Positions 8,986 to 17,481 of a stretch of DNA of 49,697 nt are shown piece after piece. Position numbers and translations under genes: made by a program. A model generated the notes under the pieces. It was given only the letters and a program-made list of their open reading frames with translations. It was not told the DNA's origin and made no database searches. Origin of the DNA: Candidatus Cloacimonadota bacterium (lineage in GTDB: Bacteria; Cloacimonadota; Cloacimonadia; Cloacimonadales; TCS61); the NCBI GenBank assembly GCA_021734835.1, contig JAIPIH010000016.1, forward strand, positions 1 through 49,697, written 5' to 3'. Numbering within the stretch: the stretch's first letter is position 1; every line of letters starts with the position of its first letter.

Positions 8986-10155
8986 AAGCTCTTTTTTTAA
9001 CTGCTTTTTCTAAATTTTTAAGAACAGTTTCTAACATTATGCGGGGACACGCAATATTCATCCGCATAAATCCTGATCCGTCTTGGCCGAATATCGATCC
9101 GTCATTTAATGCTAATTGAGCTTCATCAATGAATAATTTGATAAGCTCATCATGCTTCAGATTTAAGTTTCGGCAATTCAGCCATAACAAATATGTCCCA
9201 TCCATTCTGATTGGTTTTATCCTCGGAATATGTTCCCGTAAATAAGTTCTGGTTAAATCATAATTTGCTTCCAGGTAAGTCAGCAACAAATTTAACCACT
9301 CATCTCCGTAACGATATGCTGCTTCCAGTGCTTCTATTCCAAACAAATTCCCTAAATGCAAACCTAAATTACGTAGAGTTTTTTGAAATTGGGTCCGGAT
9401 CATTTTGTTGGGGATCACCAAATATGATAATGATAAGCCTGCCAGATTAAAAGTCTTACTCGGTGCAAACATTGCGATGCTTTTATCAGCTATTGCGGAA
9501 GATATTGTTGGAATTGGAATATGGGTATTTTTGCTGAATATAATATCAGAATGGATCTCATCAGAGATCAATATTACATTATTTTTTAAGCATAACTCTG
9601 CTACTTTTTGCAGTTCAGCCTGCTTCCAAACTCTGCTTACAGGATTGTGCGGGCTGCATAAGATCATCATTTTGACATTATCTTTCAACTTTTGCTCCAG
9701 ATCAGGGAAATCCATCTCATAATGATCTTCAACCAATTTCAGTTTCGAGTATACTAAAGTGCGTTTATTATTTTCAATCGCAGAAAAAAAGGTTTGTAAA
9801 CGGGTGTTTGGATCAAAACTCTATCATGTTTATGAGTATAGGTTTGAATTGCAAAATTAAGCGCAGGTACAATCCCGGGTGTTGCTACAATCCACTCTTT
9901 TTTGATCTTCCACTCGAATCTTTTTTCCAGCCAGTTAATGATAGCTTTGTAAAAAGAATCAGTTAAACCTGTGTAACCAAATATACCATGAGCAGCACGC
10001 TTATGCATAACTTCAATTACTTTAGCAGGTGCTTGGAATTCCATATCAGCTACCCACATTGGGAGTAGGTCTTTTTTACCAAACTCTTGTAGAAGGAAAT
10101 CCCATTTATAACATTTAGTGTTTTTTCTATCGATTACTACATCGAATTGACTCAT
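8984..10155 (-). pseudogene. MalY/PatB-family PLP aminotransferase (cystathionine beta-lyase type), frameshifted
   Basis: Two consecutive minus-strand frames together make one full-length (~390 residue) fold-type I PLP enzyme. The N-terminal part (10155-9754) has DVVIDRKNTKCYKWD, LPMWVADMEF, GIFGYTG and TPGIVPALNF. The C-terminal part (to 8984) has CSPHNPVSRVW, ISDEIHSDI and the PLP-lysine motif SKTFNLAG. The frame breaks after TPVYKPFF at a run of seven A on the plus strand (9784-9790). One extra base there would restore PFFSAIENNKRTLVYSKL, joining the halves exactly. It is therefore a recent mutation, a slippage site or a sequencing error. Family members cleave cystathionine or transaminate amino acids. 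The start overlaps the upstream gene's stop (TAATG), showing translational coupling. Confidence 0.85.
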
Positions 10156-10970
10156 TAAAAAATTCCTTTTGAAAAGAAAACATCCAAAACAACAATACTC
10201 AGCGCGGAATAAGTATCCAAATCTCCGAAAACATCTTCCAGTCCTTTGATGAGTGCATTAATATGATCTTTTGTCAGCTTCACCAGAATGATCTTATTGA
10301 GAGCGTTTTTCTCAGATGTGAAATTGAAAAATCCCATGAATAATGGAGTGTGAGACAGTAAATTTTCCATGTTTTGCGTTTCTAGAATTATTGAATTCTC
10401 TATTCCGTATTCTACAAACACTTCTGTAATATCCTGCATAATTGATTCATCTTTTACAGAGAGCAGCATAAAGACTTCTTTACCCTTTTGTGAAACAGCC
10501 TTGATATTATTTGTGTTGCGCAGAAATTCCTCATAAAGTCCTATCCTGGTAGTCGATTGCAGCATTTCATCCAGCACATGTGGTTCTTTTAATATCTGAG
10601 AAACCTGTGCGAGCAATTTTAGATGTGTATTTCTATCACCTTTTGGTCCGACTATTGTTACAAAAACTTTAGATTTTTTATTATCCAGAGAATCAAAAAT
10701 TATACCCTTCCTGCAAGTAGCAATAGCTATTATAAAATGATCAATATTTTCCAGCTGACAATGTGGAATTGCGATGCCCCTGCTGAATCCGGTACTTCCC
10801 ATATCTTCTCTTTCTTTAAGTGCTTTGAATATCGTTTCTTCTTCTATATTCCTGAATTCTCTACTTCGTTTAAGCAGTTTACCCAAGTTATGCAAAGCAT
10901 CATTTTTATCTTTTGCAGTGAAATTTACTGCACAACATTCTAGTTTAACAACTTCCGAAAATTCCATCAT
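10155..10970 (-). CDS. PTS EIIA-like regulatory protein (EIIANtr-type domain plus C-terminal extension)
   Basis: Residues ~10-150 match the fructose/nitrogen-type PTS IIA domain: GFSRGIAIPHCQ with the phosphorylatable His70, then GPKGDRNTHLKLLAQVSQIL. A further ~115 residues (VFMLLSVKDESIM onward) form a second, unrecognised alpha/beta domain. The ATG overlaps the antiporter stop (ATGA), and AGGAG lies inside the end of that gene. EIIA domains are commonly fused to or next to CPA2 antiporters, so regulation of ion transport by phosphorylation is the likely role. No sugar IIB/IIC components are nearby, which argues against sugar uptake. Confidence 0.8.
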   Translation of the reverse strand: MMEFSEVVKLECCAVNFTAKDKNDALHNLGKLLKRSREFRNIEEETIFKALKEREDMGSTGFSRGIAIPHCQLENIDHFIIAIATCRKGIIFDSLDNKKSKVFVTIVGPKGDRNTHLKLLAQVSQILKEPHVLDEMLQSTTRIGLYEEFLRNTNNIKAVSQKGKEVFMLLSVKDESIMQDITEVFVEYGIENSIILETQNMENLLSHTPLFMGFFNFTSEKNALNKIILVKLTKDHINALIKGLEDVFGDLDTYSALSIVVLDVFFSKGIF

Positions 10971-12205
10971 TTTCTCCTATTCAGATTTTTTTCGATAGCC
11001 AGTTTAGAAAGTGGAGGTCCAACAATCTCATTTATGAATACAGACATTAATATAATACTTGTCATTTGACTTATTTCACTTTGTATTTCGGCAGAAGCCT
11101 GTAAAACGAAAGGTGAAGCCTGGACAAATAACATTAATCCAATCGCAACTCCTGCTTGCGGGAGTAAACTTAAACCAAGATAATTTCTGATGTTTTTTTC
11201 TAATTTTAATCCGGTTCCACAAATGAAGATACCTAAGTACTTACCCAAAAATCTTAAAATGATAAAAGTTGAACCAGCTAGAAGAATTATCGGATTTTTA
11301 AAAACACCTATATTCAGTTCAGCTCCGGCAATGGCAAAAAATATAGCGTATAAAGGTGGTGTCATTGGTTCAAAAGAAAATAAAATCCTGGCATTTTTCT
11401 TATTCAAATTAATTATCACCATACCTAAGGTCATATTAGCAATAAGTGGTGAAAGTTTTAAACTGATCGCGATGGAAGTACTGACAAATATCAATCCCAG
11501 AGAGATTATCTTGATCTCGTTCAAATTATGTTTCTTGATCGTAACAAAATGTATGATCAAACCACTTATTCCACCGATTAATACTGATATAAAAATTTCT
11601 TTAAAAGCATGCAGTACAGAGTGAGATATGGTTACTTGAGCCGATCCCATCATCGAGGCTGAAATGGCAAAAGCAACGGAAAATAAGATTACTGTCCCAG
11701 CATCATCTAAGGCTACTATCCCATAAAGAAAATCAACAAATTTTCCCCGAGCTTTTAGTTTTTCCACTATTACAACTGTTGCTGCCGGTGCCGTAGCTGC
11801 TGAGATAGCACCAAGTACAAAGGCAACATAATTAGAAAACCCGATCAGCAATAAGCCAAAGGACACCAAAAAAAAAGTTAATAACATCTGCGATAAAGTA
11901 AGTAATAAAATATTTTTGCCGTACATTTTTAGCTTATTGAAAGAAAACTCTCCTCCAATTATGACTGCAATAAAAGATAATGTGATTTCGGACAATATGT
12001 ACAATATTTCCATATTTTCCTGCCTGATCATTTTCAAGCCGGAACTTCCAATTACTACTCCTGCCAAAATATAACCTGTTATGGCCGGTAATTTGATTCT
12101 CTCAGCCAGCTGACCGAACATGTAACCGACAATCAAAAGCAGTCCAGCACTGAAGATAATATGATGAGCAAAATATTGCTCCATTATTTCTAAGATCTTA
12201 AACAT
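10967..12205 (-). CDS. CPA2-family cation/proton antiporter (KefB/NapA-like)
   Basis: A 412-residue membrane protein with about 12 hydrophobic segments and the conserved Na+/H+ exchanger pattern: LAERIKLPAITGYILAGVVIG near the N-terminus, SAATAPAATVVIVEKLKARG in the core, and GIVALDDAGTVILF, whose paired Asp corresponds to the ion-binding site. It lacks the cytoplasmic TrkA-N domain of KefB/C. The adjacent EIIA-like protein may supply the regulatory function. The start directly abuts the asparaginase stop (TAAATG), with AAGGA eight bases upstream. Confidence 0.88.
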   Translation of the reverse strand: MFKILEIMEQYFAHHIIFSAGLLLIVGYMFGQLAERIKLPAITGYILAGVVIGSSGLKMIRQENMEILYILSEITLSFIAVIIGGEFSFNKLKMYGKNILLLTLSQMLLTFFLVSFGLLLIGFSNYVAFVLGAISAATAPAATVVIVEKLKARGKFVDFLYGIVALDDAGTVILFSVAFAISASMMGSAQVTISHSVLHAFKEIFISVLIGGISGLIIHFVTIKKHNLNEIKIISLGLIFVSTSIAISLKLSPLIANMTLGMVIINLNKKNARILFSFEPMTPPLYAIFFAIAGAELNIGVFKNPIILLAGSTFIILRFLGKYLGIFICGTGLKLEKNIRNYLGLSLLPQAGVAIGLMLFVQASPFVLQASAEIQSEISQMTSIILMSVFINEIVGPPLSKLAIEKNLNRRK

Positions 12206-13186
12206 TTAGTTGTCCTTACTATTTAATAGGTAATTTTTGACATCATCCACATGCTTATATTTACCAAACAGTGCCATTAACCTGATCCGCATCTTAGGAC
12301 CTTTCAGATCTCCGCCCAGTAATACACCTTTTTTATGCAGAAACAAACCACCTCCAGGATAACCGTATTCCGGAAGTACACGTCCTGTGTAAGTTCTGGA
12401 AACAAGTACGATAAGTACATTCTGCAGCAGAGCTTTTTCTATGGCTGGAATAATGGTTTTGGGAACATTTCCGCGGCCAAAAGCTTCAATTACAATAGCT
12501 TTAGCCTTATGCTCTAAAGATGCTTCAATAAACCTTCCGTCCATACCGCTGCAGCACTTGATCAGGTCAATGTTAGATTCTATTTTATCAGTAATAATTT
12601 TTTCATGATATTCTGATTTCCGATAATAAATTATCTTATCCGGATCGACTATTCCCAGAAGTCCCAGCGATGGACTGGCAAAAGTATCCGTTTTACTGGA
12701 ATCAGTTTTCACGACATCGCGTGCAGAATCGATCTCATCATTCATAACAACTAATACTCCGCGTCTTGAAGATCTACTGCAGCCGGCTACCCGAACAGCT
12801 CCGACAATATTTCTGGGACCGTCAAGACCGAGCTCTGAGCCACTCCGCATAGCTGCTGTAAAAACAACAGGTTTCTGTGTTTTTGAGATAAGATCAACAA
12901 AATAAGCACTTTCTTCCAGAGTATCTGTACCATGTGTTACAACAATCCCATCATAATTCTCAATCTTATCATCAATTGTTTGTGCAAGTTTAAGCATCAT
13001 AGGTGGATCAATAAAAGGACTGGGAATGTTGGAAAATTCATGAACATCAATTGTAGCAATCTTTTCTAATTGGGGGAATGAACGTAAATGTTCAGTAAAT
13101 TCATCATTCGGGATAACACCAAAGGGACTGTTATGCTTCATAGCAATTGTACCGCCGGTCGTAATAATCAATATTTTTTTCTTCAT
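12206..13186 (-). CDS. ansA: L-asparaginase (type I-like)
   Basis: Hydrolyses asparagine to aspartate and ammonia. Both threonine catalytic motifs are seen: TTGGTIAM at the N-terminus and VTHGTDTLEESAYF at ~residue 85. AAMRSGSELGLDGPRN follows. The ATG at 13186 is preferred over the one at 13237, because GAGGTT precedes it and the family begins with a short strand directly before TTGGTIAM. The protein is then 326 residues with no signal peptide, so it is probably cytoplasmic. It heads the minus-strand operon asparaginase, antiporter, EIIA, MalY. Glu-tRNA amidotransferase or lysophospholipase annotations for this fold are less likely here. Confidence 0.9.
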   Translation of the reverse strand: MKKKILIITTGGTIAMKHNSPFGVIPNDEFTEHLRSFPQLEKIATIDVHEFSNIPSPFIDPPMMLKLAQTIDDKIENYDGIVVTHGTDTLEESAYFVDLISKTQKPVVFTAAMRSGSELGLDGPRNIVGAVRVAGCSRSSRRGVLVVMNDEIDSARDVVKTDSSKTDTFASPSLGLLGIVDPDKIIYYRKSEYHEKIITDKIESNIDLIKCCSGMDGRFIEASLEHKAKAIVIEAFGRGNVPKTIIPAIEKALLQNVLIVLVSRTYTGRVLPEYGYPGGGLFLHKKGVLLGGDLKGPKMRIRLMALFGKYKHVDDVKNYLLNSKDN

Positions 13187-13293
13187 AAATAACCTCGAAA
13201 ATCTGAATAAGAAAATTAACCGTACTCTGAATGTCAAGCATATATAAATTATTTAAAACTTTTTTAAGAACTTTCAGTTGCATTCTAAAATTC

Positions 13294-13322
13294 TTGACAT
13301 ATTAAGCTCTGAAGTTGGATTA
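13294..13322 (+). promoter_or_regulatory. Candidate promoter of tRNA-Arg
   Basis: A perfect -35 (TTGACA, 13294-13299) is followed after 17 bases by GGATTA (13317-13322) and then TAGCAT. The tRNA begins about ten bases later. The -10 element is weak. Confidence 0.4.
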
Positions 13323-13332
13323 GCATCTATGT

Positions 13333-13409
13333 GCGCCCGTGGCTCAATTGGATAGAGCACTTGACTACGGATCAGGGGGTTAGGGGTTCGAATCCTCTCG
13401 GGCGTGCCA
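13333..13409 (+). tRNA. tRNA-Arg (anticodon ACG), CCA encoded
   Basis: The cloverleaf folds by eye: acceptor GCGCCCG / CGGGCGT (first pair G-U), D arm GCTCAATTGGATAGAGC, anticodon stem CTTGA / TCAGG with loop CTACGGA (anticodon ACG), T arm AGGGG TTCGAAT CCTCT, discriminator G and genomically encoded CCA. Length 77. A34 would be converted to inosine by TadA to read CGN codons. Confidence 0.97.
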
Positions 13410-13438
13410 TTTTTTTACAAATTTAATAAATCATTTTA

Positions 13439-13467
13439 TTGACGGTTTAGTCTTCAACAATATTCAT
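13439..13467 (+). promoter_or_regulatory. Candidate promoter of selA
   Basis: TTGACG (13439-13444) and ATTCAT (13462-13467) are 17 bases apart, 34 bases before the selA ATG. GAGGG supplies the ribosome site. Confidence 0.4.
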
Positions 13468-13500
13468 TCATCATATTGAATAGGTTAAGAGGGATGTGCT

Positions 13501-14892
13501 ATGAAGGAAAATACAAAAAAAATTCCGGGTGTAGATGTAATATTACATGAATCGGAAATTAAAACTTTAGCCAAAAAGTACGGGAAAGAACTTGTTACAG
13601 TCTCTATCCGTAAGGTATTAGCTGAACTTAGAAAAGATATACTAAGCGGAAAAAAAAAGGCATTAGATAAGCCTGAGATAATCTCAAAAGTAAATTTTAA
13701 AGTTAAAACAATTGGTGAAAAAAGTTTAAAAGAAGTTATTAACGCAACGGGAATAGTATTACATACAAACTTAGGGCGGGCGCTATTAGGTGACCATGTA
13801 CTTGAAGATATTAAATCTATTATTTCCAATTATTCTAATTTGGAATTTGATCTGAATACTGGAAAAAGAGGGCAGCGTAACTCTCATATTTCTGAACTGC
13901 TAAAATTTACATGTCAGGCTGAGGATGCTGTAGTTGTGAATAATAACGCTGCGGCCGTCTTGATTATGTTAAAGACTTTTGCAAGAGAGAAAGAGGTAAT
14001 TATCTCCAGGGGTGAGTTAATTGAGATAGGTGGTTCTTTTCGAATTCCGGAAATTATGCTGGCAAGCGGCTGCAAAATGGTGGAAGTAGGCTCAACGAAC
14101 CGGACTAAATTAGCAGATTATCAAAAGGCGATCACAAAAAATACTGCTCTCATATTCAAAGCACATAAATCAAATTATTTCATTGATGGTTTTACACAAG
14201 AGGTCGAAATAGCCGAACTGGCTGCATTGGCAAAAAAACATAGATTGTTATTGGTCTATGATCTCGGCTCAGGGTTGCTTCGTAAACCGGCAGGTCTACC
14301 GCTGGATAACGAGCCGGATGTTAGAAGCAGTTTACAAGCAGGATGCGATCTGGTTTCTTTCAGTGGCGACAAATTACTTGGCGGTCCTCAAGCCGGTATT
14401 ATTGCCGGTAAGCACGAACTGATTAAAAAAATAGCAAACGACCCGATGATGCGTGCTTTACGAGTTGGTAAAATGACAATTGCCGCTCTCTCGGCTGTGA
14501 TGCGTTATTATCTTAATGATGCAGATCTTCTAAGTAAACTACCAATTTTCGCAATGTTGAATCGCCAACCTGAAGATCTAAAAAACATCGCAGAACAGCT
14601 ATTTTTGGAATTAAAATCTCTCGGAATAAGATCTCAGGTGATTGAAAGTACAGGGCAATGCGGTGGCGGAACTCTACCGCAGTTAAAAATTAAAAGTTAT
14701 GCAGTGAAAATAATTTACGAAAAACAAGTGAAATCTGTCGGGCAAATACATCAAAAATTACTCGAATTGGAAAAACCTGTTTTAGGGATATTGCGTGAGG
14801 GAGAGCTGCTATTTGATGTTCTTACAATCCGGGAAAAAGAAGCAAAAAATATCGCTGATAGTGTTAATATAGTTTTTAAAAAAGACCTGTGA
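13501..14892 (+). CDS. selA: L-seryl-tRNA(Sec) selenium transferase
   Basis: PLP enzyme that converts Ser-tRNA(Sec) to Sec-tRNA(Sec) using selenophosphate. Full length (463 residues), with the family's INATGIVLHTNLGRALL segment, GKRGQRNSH, NNNAAAVLIML, RGELIEIGGSFRIP, VGSTNRT, and the PLP-binding lysine in SFSGDKLLGGPQAG. LREGELLFDVLTI closes the protein. It stands alone on the plus strand, convergent with the hydrogenase maturation cluster. No selB, selC, selD or gene with an evident in-frame TGA was seen in the window. The hydrogenase subunits here use Cys, not Sec, at their metal sites. Confidence 0.95.
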   Translation: MKENTKKIPGVDVILHESEIKTLAKKYGKELVTVSIRKVLAELRKDILSGKKKALDKPEIISKVNFKVKTIGEKSLKEVINATGIVLHTNLGRALLGDHVLEDIKSIISNYSNLEFDLNTGKRGQRNSHISELLKFTCQAEDAVVVNNNAAAVLIMLKTFAREKEVIISRGELIEIGGSFRIPEIMLASGCKMVEVGSTNRTKLADYQKAITKNTALIFKAHKSNYFIDGFTQEVEIAELAALAKKHRLLLVYDLGSGLLRKPAGLPLDNEPDVRSSLQAGCDLVSFSGDKLLGGPQAGIIAGKHELIKKIANDPMMRALRVGKMTIAALSAVMRYYLNDADLLSKLPIFAMLNRQPEDLKNIAEQLFLELKSLGIRSQVIESTGQCGGGTLPQLKIKSYAVKIIYEKQVKSVGQIHQKLLELEKPVLGILREGELLFDVLTIREKEAKNIADSVNIVFKKDL

Positions 14893-14908
14893 TATAACAG
14901 GCCCTTTT
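14886..14908 (+). terminator. Weak hairpin between convergent selA and hypB
   Basis: CCTGT / ACAGG with a six-base loop containing the selA stop codon, followed by CCCTTTT. Short stem and short T run, so only a possible terminator. Confidence 0.4.
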
Positions 14909-14933
14909 AAATTAATTTTAAATTTTGGTCGAA

Positions 14934-15584
14934 TTATGACCTTTTTAGAAAATCAAACCAGCTTTGAAATCCTTCTCCTGATTTAGCGGATAGTTCTATG
15001 ACTTCCATTTTAGGATTTACTTTTTTGATATTTTCTTTGATAACATTAATATCTATATCCAGATACGGCAGCAGATCAGTTTTAGAAATGATGCAGAGCT
15101 GTGAATTTTGAAATGCCAGGGGATATTTTAAAGGTTTATCTTCACCTTCTGTAACACTGAGTACAACCGCGTTCACGTGAGCACCAACATCAAATTCAGC
15201 CGGACAGACCAAATTGCCGATGTTTTCCACAAATATTATCTCAAGATCTGCCATTTCTATCTCTTCCATCGCTGATTTTATCCAACCGGATTCAAGATGA
15301 CAGTCGCCGCCAAAAGGACCTGTATTGATCTGATATGTTTGAATTCCGGCTTTGGCAACGCGTTCAGCATCAAGTGTTGTTTGGATGTCGCCTTCGATCA
15401 CACACATTTTAGTGCCAAATTCATGAGCAGTTCGCTCCATGATAGTAGTTTTACCGGATCCGGGTGAACTCATCAAATTTATGAACAGAATATTCTTCTT
15501 ACTTAACTCTTCTCTCAATTCTTCAGCGATCTTGTCATTCATGTTCAAGATCTTTTGCATTACTTTTACTTCTTTTTTATCCAT
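14934..15584 (-). CDS. hypB: Hydrogenase maturation GTPase HypB (nickel insertion)
   Basis: SIMIBI-class GTPase that works with HypA to place nickel in the [NiFe] large subunit. Motifs: P-loop SSPGSGKTT, EGDIQTTLDAER, the metal-binding GPFGGDCHLES, VENIGNLVCPAEFD, and the guanine-specificity SKTDLLPY. The ATG at 15584 is chosen over 15623 because GGAG lies seven bases upstream. The N-terminus lacks the His-rich nickel-storage stretch or CxxCGC motif of some HypBs. The neighbouring permease, by contrast, carries a His-rich loop. It is the last gene of the hypF-to-hypB minus-strand cluster. Confidence 0.95.
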   Translation of the reverse strand: MDKKEVKVMQKILNMNDKIAEELREELSKKNILFINLMSSPGSGKTTIMERTAHEFGTKMCVIEGDIQTTLDAERVAKAGIQTYQINTGPFGGDCHLESGWIKSAMEEIEMADLEIIFVENIGNLVCPAEFDVGAHVNAVVLSVTEGEDKPLKYPLAFQNSQLCIISKTDLLPYLDIDINVIKENIKKVNPKMEVIELSAKSGEGFQSWFDFLKRS

Positions 15585-15612
15585 TTTATTCTCCAATATT
15601 TTACTTTTTAGT

Positions 15613-16323
15613 TTATAAACCAAGGAAATTTATGGCTCCTCCACTTAGCAAGATAAATCCACCGGCAAGAGCATGAGCATATTTTTCCAGCTTTTTAAAA
15701 ATTATTAATTGCAAACCTAACGAAGCTAAATAAACTACTAACATCATTGTGGAAATTGTAACCACAGCAAAAATTACTGTAATAAATATCAAACCAAAGA
15801 TACTTGCTTGCGCAGCAGGATACATCAATATTGGAATAAGCGGTTCACATGGTCCCAGCACAAAAACGGTGAACAATACCCAAGGTGTTATATTTTTTTG
15901 GGAAGAGTTGTGTGCATGGCTATGCTCATTTTGATGATCATGTTTATGTTCATGTTTGATCCCTTCAGGATGCTGATGCAGATGGTAGTGTTGTTTGTTG
16001 CGTTTAGTATTACGAATTCCCCAGATCATGTAAACAAGTCCAAAACTCATCAGAATCCAACCTGCCAGGTTACCCCGCAATGATTCAAATACTTCTATCC
16101 GGTGAATTGCTAAACCTATTGATACACCAATTATTCCAAGTATGACGGATCCCAAAACATGACCAATTCCGCATAAAAAAGTAATCGACATCGTCTTAAC
16201 TAACGGCCATTTACGGGCTTTTGACATAACGATGAAAGGAAGATAATGATCAGGGCCTAACAGCGTATGAAAAAATCCGATCGAAGCTGCAGTCAAAGCT
16301 AACAATGTTATCTCGTTATTCAT
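15613..16323 (-). CDS. Polytopic permease with His-rich loop, putative nickel transporter (NicO/UreH-like)
   Basis: A 236-residue membrane protein with about six hydrophobic segments. The first carries HTLLGPDHYLP, resembling the HX4-5DH metal signature of NiCoT/NicO-type nickel and cobalt transporters. A hydrophilic loop (~110-145) is packed with about a dozen histidines (HYHLHQHPEG, HEHKHDHQNEHSHAH), a typical nickel-buffering segment. A second motif, LGPCEPLIPI, opens the C-terminal half. Its place between hypB and the FmdE-like/nikR genes supports nickel supply for the hydrogenase. The direction of transport and the metal are inferred, not shown. Confidence 0.75.
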   Translation of the reverse strand: MNNEITLLALTAASIGFFHTLLGPDHYLPFIVMSKARKWPLVKTMSITFLCGIGHVLGSVILGIIGVSIGLAIHRIEVFESLRGNLAGWILMSFGLVYMIWGIRNTKRNKQHYHLHQHPEGIKHEHKHDHQNEHSHAHNSSQKNITPWVLFTVFVLGPCEPLIPILMYPAAQASIFGLIFITVIFAVVTISTMMLVVYLASLGLQLIIFKKLEKYAHALAGGFILLSGGAINFLGL

Positions 16324-16360
16324 TATCAGATTTCAATATTATTTAACATTCAATGATCAT

Positions 16361-16900
16361 TTAGGAGGATATCTCTTTATTGGCACAAGGGATGCATAGC
16401 TTTCTGCCATTTATCTCTTTGATTCGAGTTTCCATCACAGTCTCTTGGCATTCCTCACAAGTCAAGTTCTTATAAAGCTGCGCTTTAACTGGAACTTTGC
16501 CAGATGTTTCCTCTAATTTCACAAACTCTTGTGCTGAGGCGCTTAATATTGCGTTAATCATTTCATCTCGTGTTAAATTACCCACTTTTTTTCGGAATAC
16601 TGGATTACGACTTGCCCTCACAGCCTTACCGCTTTTACGACAGATGAATGTATAAACCATCTTACCATGATCTTTAAAAATGAAATTGCCTTTTCCAAAA
16701 GTACAGCCGGAAATATATTGTACTGCGTCTGTTCCACAGGCATCGTTTTCTACAATCGCTACAATCTCTTCATCCTGAGATCGCAATTCATTTAATTTCT
16801 CAAAAGCTAAAGTTGTAAGTTTATATCCAGTTGCTAGTCCGGGACAGCTATGTCCGTGAAATTTTACAACTTCATCATATGGTGGAAAATTCTTTTTCAT
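16361..16900 (-). CDS. FmdE-family protein with C-terminal zinc ribbon
   Basis: The N-terminal ~130 residues match the FmdE domain: KFHGHSCPGLATGYK, NDACGTDAVQYISGCTFGKGN, and KVGNLTRDEM. The C-terminus has a four-cysteine zinc ribbon (CEECQETV ... LCIPCANK). FmdE was first seen beside formylmethanofuran dehydrogenase in methanogens, but this is a bacterial context without methanofuran genes, so the name gives little about function. The conserved His/Cys (HGHSCPG) suggests metal binding. It overlaps nikR by four bases (ATGA) and lies inside a nickel/hydrogenase cluster, so a role in nickel handling is a reasonable inference. Confidence 0.8.
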   Translation of the reverse strand: MKKNFPPYDEVVKFHGHSCPGLATGYKLTTLAFEKLNELRSQDEEIVAIVENDACGTDAVQYISGCTFGKGNFIFKDHGKMVYTFICRKSGKAVRASRNPVFRKKVGNLTRDEMINAILSASAQEFVKLEETSGKVPVKAQLYKNLTCEECQETVMETRIKEINGRKLCIPCANKEISS

Positions 16901-17310
16901 ACTTTCTCCCCGGTTGTTGCTAGGCTAAGTTTAGCGTGTTTCACTCCCTTTGCTGCTTTCAATCTGTCGCATAGCTTATTTAACTCGTTTGCTCTACCTT
17001 TCACAACAATAATCTCGTAGCAGTTATCATGATCTAAATGTATATGTTGAGAAGAAATTATCAATTCGTGATGATCGTGCTGAATATTAGTGAGTGAATT
17101 AGTTAAGTCACGTTGATGATGATCGAAAACTATTGTAACTACACCCGTAACAACTTCATTGCTTAACCATTCCTGCTCGATCAGTTTATCACGTATGATA
17201 TCAGCTATCGCATTGGATCGATTTGTATAACTATGCTGCTTGATCAGCTGATCAAATTGGTTAAGCAGCTTATTATCCAGTGAAACACCAAATCTAACTA
17301 AATTTGACAT
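16897..17310 (-). CDS. nikR: Nickel-responsive transcriptional regulator NikR
   Basis: Ribbon-helix-helix N-terminus (LVRFGVSLDNKLLNQFDQLI, NRSNAIADIIRD) joined to an ACT-like nickel-binding domain with the expected ligands: VFDHHQRDLT, the HIHLDHDNCYEI segment (His, His, Cys) and VKGRANELNKLCDRL. At 137 residues it is of normal length. NikR represses nickel uptake genes when nickel is plentiful. Here it leads a nikR, fmdE-like, permease (and possibly hypB) unit. An 11-bp direct repeat sits just upstream of its ribosome site GGAGG and could be its operator. Confidence 0.93.
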   Translation of the reverse strand: MSNLVRFGVSLDNKLLNQFDQLIKQHSYTNRSNAIADIIRDKLIEQEWLSNEVVTGVVTIVFDHHQRDLTNSLTNIQHDHHELIISSQHIHLDHDNCYEIIVVKGRANELNKLCDRLKAAKGVKHAKLSLATTGEKV

Positions 17311-17319
17311 ACAACCTCC

Positions 17320-17350
17320 GTGTTACGAATGACAAAATTGTGCTACGAAT
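17320..17350 (-). promoter_or_regulatory. Direct repeat upstream of nikR, candidate operator
   Basis: On the plus strand GTGTTACGAAT (17320-17330) and GTGCTACGAAT (17340-17350) agree at 10 of 11 bases and are exactly 20 bp apart, about two helical turns. The pair ends just before the nikR ribosome site. A dimeric or tetrameric regulator could bind here. NikR autoregulation is the obvious guess, though known NikR operators are usually inverted rather than direct repeats. Confidence 0.5.
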
Positions 17351-17481
17351 CGGGGAGTCAACTTTAATTTTAACAAAATAGTAAGTGTTCGAAAATCTGC
17401 TCCTGATCAAATCAGAGCTTGGGTCTCAATTTATTTTAGATTGTTAAATTATGGATATGTAAATAAAAGAAAGATCGGATT

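Noticed and set aside
13333-13409. tRNA-Arg as an integration site
   Set aside because: No second copy of its 3' end was seen in the window and no integrase follows it.
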